Source of the DNA: Chloroflexota bacterium
GTDB lineage: Bacteria > Chloroflexota > Dormibacteria > Dormibacterales > Dormibacteraceae
Length of the DNA stretch: 38,887 nucleotides
Assembly: GCA_005889495.1 (NCBI GenBank)
Contig: VBHA01000066.1
Coordinates: 1-38,887, forward strand
Reading direction: 5' to 3'
Positions 17,781 to 24,262 of the stretch are shown in pieces (the first letter of the stretch is position 1; each line of letters begins with the position of its first letter). Position numbers and translations under genes: made by a program. The notes under the pieces were generated by a model that was not told the DNA's origin, did no database searches, and saw nothing but the letters and a program-made list of their open reading frames with translations.

Positions 17781-18677
17781 GTGGCACGGATCCTGCTGTT
17801 GGGCTCGACTGGTTTCGTGGGCCGCGGTGTGGCCCACAAGGTCCTCGACGCCGGCCATCAGCTCCGCGTGTTGGTGCGCGACCCGATGAAGGCCGCCGCC
17901 TTCAAGGTCCGGGGGGCCCAGGTGGTCGTGGGCGACGCCCTTGACCCTCAGGCCGTGACCCAGGCCGCCCAGGGCGTCGAGCACCTGATCAGCCTGGTCG
18001 CCGTGCGCCGCAACAGGCCGCAGTCCTACCTGGCGGTCAACGTCGACGGTCCGAGGATCATGGGCCAGGCCGCGATCGCCGCCGGCGCTCGCTCGGTCGT
18101 CCTGGTCAGTGCGATCGGGGCCAAGCTCGACCCCCACTTCAAGTACTTCAGCTCGCGGTGGATGGGGGAGCAGGAGCTGGCCAAAACGGGCGTCTCGGGC
18201 ACCATCCTCCGCTTCTCCTTCGTCATCGGCGAGGACGGGGGCATCGTCAAGGATTTCGAGCGGGCGCTGCTCGGACCGTTCGCGGTGATCCCGGGCAGCG
18301 GCCAGACCCAGATCCAGCCGATCCTGCGCGAAGACGCCGCCCGATGCATCGTCGAAACCGTCAGCAAGCCCAACCTGCTCGGCAAGATCATCGAGCTGGG
18401 CGGCCCGGAGGTGGTCACCTACGAGACGATGTTCGACTGGTTCCTGCAGGCCCGAGGTATCAAGAAATCAAAGCTGAAGCTCCCGACCGTCCTCCTGACC
18501 CCGGGCGCGATCGCCCTGGAGGCCCTGATGAAGGACCCGCCGATCACCCCGGATGAGATCCGCATGTCCGAGACGCCTAACCTCGCGGCGGGGATCGACT
18601 CGGTCAGCTCGCAGTTCGGCTGGCGCCCGAGCGCGCCGGGCGCCTGGGCTCCGACGCACTGGGCGAAGCACTCGTAA
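17781..18677 (+). CDS. NAD(P)-binding SDR protein, NDUFA9-like
   Basis: Atypical short-chain dehydrogenase/epimerase of 298 residues, related to the complex I NDUFA9 subunit and YwnB/YbjT-like proteins. The N-terminal dinucleotide motif LLGSTGFVGRGV is at residues 5-16, the acidic/basic cofactor-specificity region follows (LVRDPMKAAAF), and VLVSAIGA is near residue 109. It lacks the Tyr-x-x-x-Lys of classical dehydrogenases in the expected place (KYFSSRWMGEQEL is found), so it may bind a nucleotide without oxidoreductase activity. The stop overlaps the thpR frame as GTAA. Confidence 0.8.
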   Translation: MARILLLGSTGFVGRGVAHKVLDAGHQLRVLVRDPMKAAAFKVRGAQVVVGDALDPQAVTQAAQGVEHLISLVAVRRNRPQSYLAVNVDGPRIMGQAAIAAGARSVVLVSAIGAKLDPHFKYFSSRWMGEQELAKTGVSGTILRFSFVIGEDGGIVKDFERALLGPFAVIPGSGQTQIQPILREDAARCIVETVSKPNLLGKIIELGGPEVVTYETMFDWFLQARGIKKSKLKLPTVLLTPGAIALEALMKDPPITPDEIRMSETPNLAAGIDSVSSQFGWRPSAPGAWAPTHWAKHS

Positions 18678-19219
18678 AGGTCCGGGCCTTCTTCGGGCTG
18701 CCGCTGCCTGAAGGCCACCGCGAGGAGCTTGGACGGTACGTCGCCTCGTGCGCCGAGCTCGCCCCGGAGTTTCGCTGGACACCGGCGGAAAACCTCCACC
18801 TCACCATCCGCTTCCTCGGTCACCTCGACGAGTCGGTCGCGGAGGCCATCGCGGATCGCGTCGAAGCCGGCCGGCCGGCTGCGTTCGACCTGGCCCTCGG
18901 CCCGGCGGGCGCCTTCAAGCGCGGCCCTCTGACGCGCGTCGTCTGGCTGGGGCTCCGGCTGGGGGAGCCGGACATCGGCGCGGTCGCGGAGCTCGTCGAG
19001 GCGGAGTCCGTGCGCGCCGGCCTCGAGGCGGAGGGCCGGCGGTACCACGCCCACCTCACCCTGGCCCGCGCCCGGGCGCGCGAAGGCGCAAGCCTGCCGC
19101 CGCTGCCGGAGCCCCCGGCGCTGGATTCCTGGACTGCGACCGAGCTCGTTCTGTATCGAAGCCGCCTGGGCCGCGCCGGCTCGGTTTATGAGGAGCTTCG
19201 ACGGATCAGGCTGAGCTGA
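18674..19219 (+). CDS. thpR: RNA 2',3'-cyclic phosphodiesterase, no canonical start codon
   Basis: 2H phosphoesterase (LigT/ThpR) of about 181 residues that opens 2',3'-cyclic phosphates on RNA ends. Both catalytic HxT motifs are present: NLHLTIRFLGH near residue 41 and YHAHLTLARAR near residue 123. The expected family N-terminus (RAFFGLPLPEGHREELG) is encoded right after the SDR stop. No ATG, GTG or TTG exists in this frame between the previous in-frame stop (18556) and 19010, which would cut off half the protein. GTA 18674 overlaps the SDR stop as GTAA and gives the exact expected start; CTG 18659 is the alternative. Its 3' end overlaps the convergent GlcG gene by 14 nt. Confidence 0.8.
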   Translation, partial: VKVRAFFGLPLPEGHREELGRYVASCAELAPEFRWTPAENLHLTIRFLGHLDESVAEAIADRVEAGRPAAFDLALGPAGAFKRGPLTRVVWLGLRLGEPDIGAVAELVEAESVRAGLEAEGRRYHAHLTLARARAREGASLPPLPEPPALDSWTATELVLYRSRLGRAGSVYEELRRIRLS

Positions 19220-19607
19220 GACCCGCCTCGGCGCACTCGAGATCCTGCTCCGGCCGTCCGCCGCTCACCCCGACCGCGCCCAGCACCTCGTCGCCGCGCC
19301 TGACCAGGACCGAGCCCAGCCCCGGCACGATGGGCTCGCGGACCAGGCGGTCGACGACGCTGAAGAACGCCGGCCTTTCTTTGGCCAGCTCGGCGAGGGC
19401 GGCTCCGTCCCGCAGCAGCATGGCCGCGCCAACCGCCTTCGCCTCCGCCACCTGCGGAGACACTGGCGGCGCGCCGTCCATGCGCGACAGCGCGATGAGC
19501 ACAGCCCCGGCGTCGACGACCGCGACCGTGATGCGGATGCCGAGCTCCGCAGCTTTCTTCTGCGCGCGCGCGATGATGTCGTGCGATTCGGCCAGCGTCA
19601 GCGCCAT
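19206..19607 (-). CDS. GlcG/HbpS family (DUF336) protein
   Basis: 133-residue protein of the GlcG/HbpS family, found in glycolate, propanediol and haem-related gene sets; HbpS binds haem outside the cell in Streptomyces. Signatures are VAVVDAGAVLIALSRMDGAP near residue 28, a helix with EAKAVGAAMLL, and the C-terminal GAVGVSGGRPEQDLECAEAG. The size is normal. It stands alone, convergent with thpR, so context does not indicate a substrate. No signal peptide is visible, so it is probably cytoplasmic. Confidence 0.85.
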   Translation of the reverse strand: MALTLAESHDIIARAQKKAAELGIRITVAVVDAGAVLIALSRMDGAPPVSPQVAEAKAVGAAMLLRDGAALAELAKERPAFFSVVDRLVREPIVPGLGSVLVRRGDEVLGAVGVSGGRPEQDLECAEAGLSSA

Positions 19608-19677
19608 CCCTGGCCGCCAAGTCTGGCAGGAGGCGGCGGCTACAACTGATTGGTTGGCGGCGAACTGACTTTCGGAC

Positions 19678-19706
19678 TTGCGCGGTTCACCGGTGGGCCT
19701 TACGGT
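19678..19706 (+). promoter_or_regulatory. Possible promoter of the small RNA
   Basis: TTGCGC (19678-19683) and TACGGT (19701-19706) are 17 bp apart. The predicted start, about 19713, coincides with the first base of the closing stem of the structured segment that follows. Confidence 0.35.
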
Positions 19707-19712
19707 TCTCGA

Positions 19713-19806
19713 CGGCCCCGAGGGAAACGTTCGAGGGGGCAGGAACAGGGCCGCAAGGCCATGTACCGGCTCCCGAGAGGCGATCCGTCGGGGTCACTTC
19801 TTTTTC
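19713..19806 (+). ncRNA. Candidate rod-shaped small RNA, family unknown
   Basis: About 94 nt in a 240-bp gap can fold into one long rod. GGCCCCGA (19714-19721) pairs with TCGGGGTC (19788-19795). Inside are GGGGGC/GCTCCC (19735-19740 with 1969-19774 region, i.e. 19769-19774), GGAACA/TGTACC with one A-A mismatch, and GGCC-GCAA-GGCC with a GNRA tetraloop at 19753-19756. CTTCTTTTT follows the last stem, like a terminator. The downstream gene has its own -10 box at 19833, so this looks like an independent RNA rather than a leader. The shape recalls bacterial SRP RNA, but the conserved SRP loop bases are not there. The rest of 19608-19846 holds nothing else I can name. Confidence 0.4.
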
Positions 19807-19832
19807 CGGGCGAGGAAGTTCAGCCCCCGCGT

Positions 19833-19838
19833 TACGCT
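19833..19838 (+). promoter_or_regulatory. -10-like box for leaderless GT2 transcript
   Basis: TACGCT is followed by 8 nt and ATG 19847. No ribosome site is present in those 8 nt. Confidence 0.4.
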
Positions 19839-19846
19839 GCACGACC

Positions 19847-21043
19847 ATGAGCGTCGCGCAACGCCCACGCCAAGAGGCTCCCGATACCGCCTCCACCGCG
19901 ATCGAGCTCTCGATCGTGATGCCGTGCCTCAACGAGGTCGAAACCCTTGCCGCCTGCATCCGCAAATCACATCAGGCGATCGAGAAGCTGGGCGTCGCGG
20001 CCGAGATCATCGTCGCGGACAACGGCAGCACCGACGGTTCGCAGGCGGCTGCCCATGACCTGGGCGCTCGGGTGGTCGACGTTGCGCGCAAGGGATACGG
20101 AAGCGCGCTGATGGGCGGCATCGCCGCGGCCCGGGGCCGCTTTGTGATCATGGGCGATGCGGACGACAGCTACGACTTCACCGCCATCGGCCCTCTTCTC
20201 GACAAGCTCCGCGAAGGTTGCGACCTCGTCATGGGCAACCGTTTCGCAGGTGGCATCCAGGAGGGCGCGATGGTCTGGTCGCATCGCTGGGTCGGCAACC
20301 CCGCGCTTACCTTCGTCAGCCGGGTCTTCTTTCACACGCCCGTGGGCGACATGCATTGCGGCCTCCGCGGTTTCCGCAAGGACGCGTTCGAGAGGCTGCG
20401 CCTTCGTGCGACGGGCATGGAGTTCGCGAGCGAGATGGTGATCAAAGCGTCGCTGCAGGGGCTGAGGATCTCCGAGGTCCCGGTGACGCTGAGCCCCGAC
20501 GGGCGCTCGCGCCCGCCGCACCTCCGGACCTGGCGCGACGGTTGGCGCCATCTCCGATTCATGCTGCTGTTCAGCCCGCGGTGGCTGTTCCTCTACCCGG
20601 GCATCGCCCTGTTCGCCGCCGGCCTGCTCGCCGGCGCGGCGCTGGAAAGCGGGCCCAAGCAGATCGGCGCCGTCCAGTTCGACATCCACACCCTGCTGCT
20701 CGCGGGCTTCTCGTGCTTGATCGGCTATCAGCTCGTCGTGTTCGCGGTCTTCACCAAGGTCTTCGCGATGGAGCAGGGCTTCCACCCGCCAAATCCGTCC
20801 TATCGGTCGATGTTTCGTTACGTGAACCTCGAGACGGGGCTGGCAGCCGGCGGGCTGATGCTGCTGGTCGGGATCGCGGGCATCGTGGTCGCGGTGATCA
20901 GCTGGCAGTCGGCCGGCTTCGGCTCGCTAGATCCCCGCCTGACCATGCGCGAGGTCATCCCCGCCGCCGTGCTGCTGACGCTCGGCGTGCAGACGATATT
21001 CGCCAGCTTCTTTCTGAGCATCCTGGGCATCGACGAACCGTAG
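19847..21043 (+). CDS. Family 2 glycosyltransferase with C-terminal membrane helices
   Basis: Membrane-bound GT-A glycosyltransferase of 398 residues, resembling dolichyl/undecaprenyl-phosphate sugar transferases. The N-terminal catalytic domain (about 20-225) has LSIVMPCLNEVETL, IIVADNGSTDGS and the metal/nucleotide motif MGDADDSYDF near residue 105. DMHCGLRGFRKDAFERL is the usual acceptor-site block. Four helices (about 240-260, 280-305, 330-355, 375-395) anchor it. The product is probably a lipid-linked sugar for cell-envelope glycans; the sugar is unknown. The last 117 bp overlap the opposing GT87-like gene. Confidence 0.88.
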   Translation: MSVAQRPRQEAPDTASTAIELSIVMPCLNEVETLAACIRKSHQAIEKLGVAAEIIVADNGSTDGSQAAAHDLGARVVDVARKGYGSALMGGIAAARGRFVIMGDADDSYDFTAIGPLLDKLREGCDLVMGNRFAGGIQEGAMVWSHRWVGNPALTFVSRVFFHTPVGDMHCGLRGFRKDAFERLRLRATGMEFASEMVIKASLQGLRISEVPVTLSPDGRSRPPHLRTWRDGWRHLRFMLLFSPRWLFLYPGIALFAAGLLAGAALESGPKQIGAVQFDIHTLLLAGFSCLIGYQLVVFAVFTKVFAMEQGFHPPNPSYRSMFRYVNLETGLAAGGLMLLVGIAGIVVAVISWQSAGFGSLDPRLTMREVIPAAVLLTLGVQTIFASFFLSILGIDEP

Positions 21044-22120
21044 GCCGAGAAACCCCAGCCACCCGACGTCCCATAAGAGCTGCGGCGCGGGCAGCCCCAT
21101 AGTCAGGACCTGCATGGTGACGAAGCCGATCGCAAGCCAGGCGCTGTGGACGAGGGACGGCGACCCGCGCAGCACCAGCCATGCCGCGAGCAACAGGTTG
21201 CTGTAGTCCGGCTGGTGCAGGTGGAAGGAGACCATCAGCGACCCGAGCAGCCCGGTCGCGAAGAGGACGTCGAGGTTGTCTCGCCGCCTCCACGCCACGA
21301 GCACGCACAGCACCCCTTGCACCGCGAGCACCGCGTACGTCACGAAGCCCATGCCGAAGATCGATGCCACCGTGAAGAAGGAGTGGCCGGGGTCGGTCTG
21401 GATCCACTGCAGGGTCTGCCAGAAATCGCGGAGGCCTGAACCGCCGAGCGAGGCGGCGCTGAGCCCGGCGAGGACCGCTCCGCTCGCCGCCCAGCCGGCG
21501 ACGGGCCGCCACCGCCCCGCGGCGAGCAAGCAGACCGGGACCATGACCACGACCTGCGGTTTGAGCGCGGTCGCGACCGCGAGCGCCACCCCCGCGGCCA
21601 GCGCCCGGTCGCGCCGGATCAGCCACCAGGCGCCGGCGACCAGGGCAAGGACCAGGAACGTCGGCTGGCCGAAGTAGAAAGCCTCCATCACCGGCCACAG
21701 CGCAAGGCCCGCGAGCAGCATGGCGATCTTGCCGAGCCCTTGAAATGGGGCGGTGATATACCAGGTCCAGGCGAGCGCGGCAAGGCAGATCACGGTCCAG
21801 ACGACGTACGCCACCGGTTCGGAGAACGCGACGAGCGGCGCCCACAGCCACGCAAGCAGCGGAGGGTTGATGAAGGTGCCGCCGGAGTGAATTGTGTTCT
21901 GAGGCGCAGGGAAGCCCGCCGACAGGGCGCGCAAGAGGTCGAGGTCATAGATTCGCGACCAGCCGTAGCGCAGTCCCGCCTCCGCCGCGACGTAGTCGTA
22001 GCGCACGTCGTCGTGGATCGGAAAGCGTACGTACGCGGCCACCCAGAACCCGACGCTGTAGAGCGCGCCCCAGGCGGCGGCGAGGGTCGCGGCGGCGAGC
22101 GGTAGTGGGGGGCGCCGCAT
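20927..22120 (-). CDS. GT87-like polytopic glycosyltransferase
   Basis: 397-residue membrane protein with about ten helices, of the GT87 (DUF2029, mannosyltransferase-like) group, which uses polyprenyl-phosphate sugars. The first loop holds DDVRYDYVAAEAGLRYGWSR (the acidic catalytic-loop position) and INPPLLAWLWAPL; ALKPQVVVMVPVCLLAAGRW is a typical GT87 segment. The final 35 residues are hydrophilic and antisense to the GT2 end, so the original stop was probably lost and the tail extended. It starts 7 nt after the methyltransferase stop. A relative lies at 29043-30179. Confidence 0.82.
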   Translation of the reverse strand: MRRPPLPLAAATLAAAWGALYSVGFWVAAYVRFPIHDDVRYDYVAAEAGLRYGWSRIYDLDLLRALSAGFPAPQNTIHSGGTFINPPLLAWLWAPLVAFSEPVAYVVWTVICLAALAWTWYITAPFQGLGKIAMLLAGLALWPVMEAFYFGQPTFLVLALVAGAWWLIRRDRALAAGVALAVATALKPQVVVMVPVCLLAAGRWRPVAGWAASGAVLAGLSAASLGGSGLRDFWQTLQWIQTDPGHSFFTVASIFGMGFVTYAVLAVQGVLCVLVAWRRRDNLDVLFATGLLGSLMVSFHLHQPDYSNLLLAAWLVLRGSPSLVHSAWLAIGFVTMQVLTMGLPAPQLLWDVGWLGFLGLRFVDAQDAQKEAGEYRLHAERQQHGGGDDLAHGQAGI

Positions 22121-22127
22121 CGGACCG

Positions 22128-22835
22128 CTAGGCGGCGGTCGGTTTCTCGCCCAGGTACAGGGTTTGCCTTCCGAGCAGCAGCCACGCCGGTGGGAAAGCG
22201 AGATACGCCCTGACCAGGGCAGGGCTCTGAGGAAGGCGGCTCTTGGTCGTGTAGGGAAGGAAGCGGGCGATGACCTGCTTGGTGTCGAAACCGGCCATGC
22301 GCGCAGCCTCGGCCAGGCTCTTCTCGGTCAGCGCCGTCTGATGGTCGATGAAATCCCAGTACGACCCGCCGACCAGCCTGATGTTGGGCTGCAGGATCAG
22401 GACCTGGCCGCCGGGTTTCAGGAGGGCGAAGGAGACGCGCAACTGCTCGAGCACGGCCTCGGTGGAAGGCAGGTGCTCGAGGTAGTTGCTGAAGAACGCG
22501 AGGTCGAAGTAGTCATTCGGCAGCACGCCGGCCAGCTCCAGCCCGCTGGCGCGGACGAAACGGACGTCCCTCGGCAGCTCCGCCTCGACCGGGCGGATGT
22601 CGGTCGCCCACCGCTCACGCGCCCGGACGTGGCGGATGAAGTAGCCCGCGTCGCAGGCGATGTCGATGACCCGGGCGTCGGGCTTGATGTAGCGCTGGAA
22701 GAACTTGCCGAGCTCTCTCCAGATCGCGTCCTTGGCCGCCCGGTCCTTCGCGTCGAACCGGAGGTCGTAGACCTCTTTGAGGACGATCGGAGGCGAATCG
22801 TCGGCGATCTGGAGTCGTTTTGGGGGCGCGGACAT
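22128..22835 (-). CDS. Class I SAM-dependent methyltransferase
   Basis: Methyltransferase of 235 residues. Motif I is VIDIACDAGYFIRHV, motif II region DIRPVEAELPRDVRF, and the post-I/IV region NDYFDLAFFSNYLEHLP. LLKPGGQVLILQPN is motif V/VI. The class is firm, the substrate is not; position before a GT87-like gene suggests modification of an envelope lipid or glycan. ATG 22835 (MSAPPKRLQIADD) is chosen because the longer ATG 22883 lies in the decaying end of a hairpin repeat and has no ribosome site. Confidence 0.8.
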   Translation of the reverse strand: MSAPPKRLQIADDSPPIVLKEVYDLRFDAKDRAAKDAIWRELGKFFQRYIKPDARVIDIACDAGYFIRHVRARERWATDIRPVEAELPRDVRFVRASGLELAGVLPNDYFDLAFFSNYLEHLPSTEAVLEQLRVSFALLKPGGQVLILQPNIRLVGGSYWDFIDHQTALTEKSLAEAARMAGFDTKQVIARFLPYTTKSRLPQSPALVRAYLAFPPAWLLLGRQTLYLGEKPTAA

Positions 22836-22872
22836 GGCTGGTGGCGACAACCTTAACGCTCGAATCCCGGGA

Positions 22873-22946
22873 TTCTTCCCCACTTATGGCGACGGGCTCT
22901 TCCCCATTCATGGGGAAGTGGCTCTTCCCCATTTATGGGGAAGTGG
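22873..22946. repeat. Three tandem 25-bp hairpin units
   Basis: Units 22897-22921 and 22922-22946 differ at a single base; each folds as CTTCCCCAT/ATGGGGAAG-like 8-9 bp stems. A third, degraded copy (22873-22896) precedes them with broken stem complementarity. They lie between the E2 and methyltransferase genes, and the last unit is also stem 1 of a two-stem element that runs to 22968. Confidence 0.75.
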
Positions 22947-22968
22947 CGCGAAGCGCCGATGGGGCTGG
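22922..22968 (+). repeat. Two-stem palindromic element, copy 2
   Basis: Stem 1 CTTCCCCAT/ATGGGGAAG (22924-22943) is followed by stem 2 GGCGC-GAA-GCGCC (22945-22957) and the tail GATGGGGCTGG. It shares order, GAA triloop and tail with copies 3 and 4, with different but still complementary stem-2 bases. Confidence 0.7.
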
Positions 22969-22990
22969 TTGTAATGAATTACTGGGGTCC

Positions 22991-24262
22991 TCAGTAAATG
23001 GGCGTCTCCAAAGTCACCGCTTCCAGCCACTTCCGGCATGAGGTCAGGAAGCGCGCGGCCTGCAGCCCATCCAGCACCCGGTGGTCGAACGAGAAGCAGA
23101 GGTACATCATCGGTTTGATTCCGATCATCCCGTCGACGGCCACGGGCCGCTGCACGATCGCCTCCATCGTCAGGATGCCCGCCTGCCCTGGGTTGATGAC
23201 CGAGTAGCTGAAGAGCGTGCCGAACGTGCCGGAGTTGTTCACCGTGAAGGTAGCGCCGGAGAGGTCGTCGGCCTTGAGCTGCTTGCCGCGCGCCCGCGTG
23301 GCCAGGTCGTTGACGGCGCGGGCAAGGCCGGCGATGGAAAGGCCGTCCGCGCGCCGCACGACGGGGACAAGAAGCGTGTCCTCCATGCCGACCGAGATGC
23401 CGAGGTTGATGTCGCGGTGGACGATCAACTCCGTTTCGTTGAAGGTCGCATTGGCGTGCGGGTTCTCGCGCAGCGCCGAGATGGCGGCGGCCATGACGTA
23501 GGGCAGGTAGGTCAGGGAAAAGCCCTCCTGCCGCTGGAACGCGCCTTTGGCGGCGGCGCGGTTGGCCACGACGCCGGACATGTCGACTTCCTGCGTCTGC
23601 CACGCGTGGGGGATCGTCTGCTTCGAGCGCGTCATGTTCTCCGCAATCAACCGGCGTACGCGCGTGAGCTGCACGACCTGGTCGCCCTCGGCGGGCGCTA
23701 CCGGGGCGGCCGCGGGCGCGGATGCCGGAGGTGCGGCCTTGGCCTTCGCCGCGAAGTCCTGGACGTCCTTTTTGGTCACGCGGCCGCCGAGGCCGGTGCC
23801 GGTGACCCTCGAGAGGTCGACTTTGAGCTCCGAGGCGGCCATCTGGACCCCAGGGGAGTACCGGTGTGATTCAACTCCTTCCCGTTCACGGGGAGGTGGC
23901 TCCGAAGGAGCCGGAGGGGCTGGTTCAACCTTCGCAATCTCGGTTTTCGCCAGCCCCTCCGGCGGCTTCGCCGCCACCTCCCCACGAGTGGGGAGGAGCT
24001 TTTCTGATGCTCCGCCCCCGGTCTCGACCACGGCGATCTCCGCCCCGGCCTGCACCGTCTCGCCCTCCTTGGCCAGGATCTCGCGCAGGATCCCCGACAC
24101 CGGCGCGGGCACCTCCGCGTTGACCTTGTCCGTGTCCACCTCGAGCATGGGCTCGAACTCGACGACCTTGTCGCCAGGCTTGACCAGCCACTTCGAGATC
24201 GTGCCCTCGTGCACCGACTCGCCCAGCTGCGGCATCACGACTCGCGTGGTCTTGCCGGCCAT
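22991..24262 (-). CDS. 2-oxoacid dehydrogenase E2 (dihydrolipoamide acyltransferase)
   Basis: Core acyltransferase of a branched-chain-type 2-oxoacid dehydrogenase complex, 423 residues. Domains: lipoyl (about 5-80, lipoylated Lys 46 in VDTDKVNAEV), a linker (about 81-130), the E3-binding domain (about 131-166, SPGVQMAASELKVDLSRVTG), a second Ala/Pro linker, and the catalytic domain (about 190-423) with active-site SFDHRVLDGLQAARF. Two inverted copies of a palindromic repeat encode residues 88-105 and 114-130 of the first linker without breaking the frame. Start ATG 24262 shares its A with the E1 stop (TGATG). Third gene of E3-E1-E2. Confidence 0.93.
   Translation of the reverse strand: MAGKTTRVVMPQLGESVHEGTISKWLVKPGDKVVEFEPMLEVDTDKVNAEVPAPVSGILREILAKEGETVQAGAEIAVVETGGGASEKLLPTRGEVAAKPPEGLAKTEIAKVEPAPPAPSEPPPREREGVESHRYSPGVQMAASELKVDLSRVTGTGLGGRVTKKDVQDFAAKAKAAPPASAPAAAPVAPAEGDQVVQLTRVRRLIAENMTRSKQTIPHAWQTQEVDMSGVVANRAAAKGAFQRQEGFSLTYLPYVMAAAISALRENPHANATFNETELIVHRDINLGISVGMEDTLLVPVVRRADGLSIAGLARAVNDLATRARGKQLKADDLSGATFTVNNSGTFGTLFSYSVINPGQAGILTMEAIVQRPVAVDGMIGIKPMMYLCFSFDHRVLDGLQAARFLTSCRKWLEAVTLETPIY
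23873..23923 (+). repeat. Two-stem palindromic element, copy 3 (inside E2)
   Basis: Stem 1 CTTCCCG/CGGGGAG (one T-G pair) is near 23878-23895; stem 2 GGCTCC-GAA-GGAGCC is 23898-23912; the tail GGAGGGGCTGG is 23913-23923. It is antisense to the E2 gene and is translated as part of its linker (residues 114-130). Confidence 0.75.
23950..24000 (-). repeat. Two-stem palindromic element, copy 4 (inside E2)
   Basis: On the minus strand: stem 1 CCTCCCCAC/GTGGGGAGG (23977-23996), stem 2 GGCGGC-GAA-GCCGCC (23961-23975), tail GGAGGGGCTGG (23950-23960). It is in sense with the E2 gene (residues 88-105) and inverted relative to copy 3, from which 26 bp separate it. Confidence 0.8.

Noticed and set aside
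19700-19806. Cyclic-di-GMP-I riboswitch or SRP RNA
   Set aside because: The conserved c-di-GMP core order and the SRP AGCAG loop side are absent; only general shape and a GNRA loop agree.
22836-22883. Methyltransferase start at ATG 22883
   Set aside because: It begins in decayed repeat sequence, lacks a ribosome site, and adds unconserved residues.
22873-22946. Short CRISPR array from tandem 25-bp repeats
   Set aside because: Copies abut directly with no spacers, and there are no cas genes.
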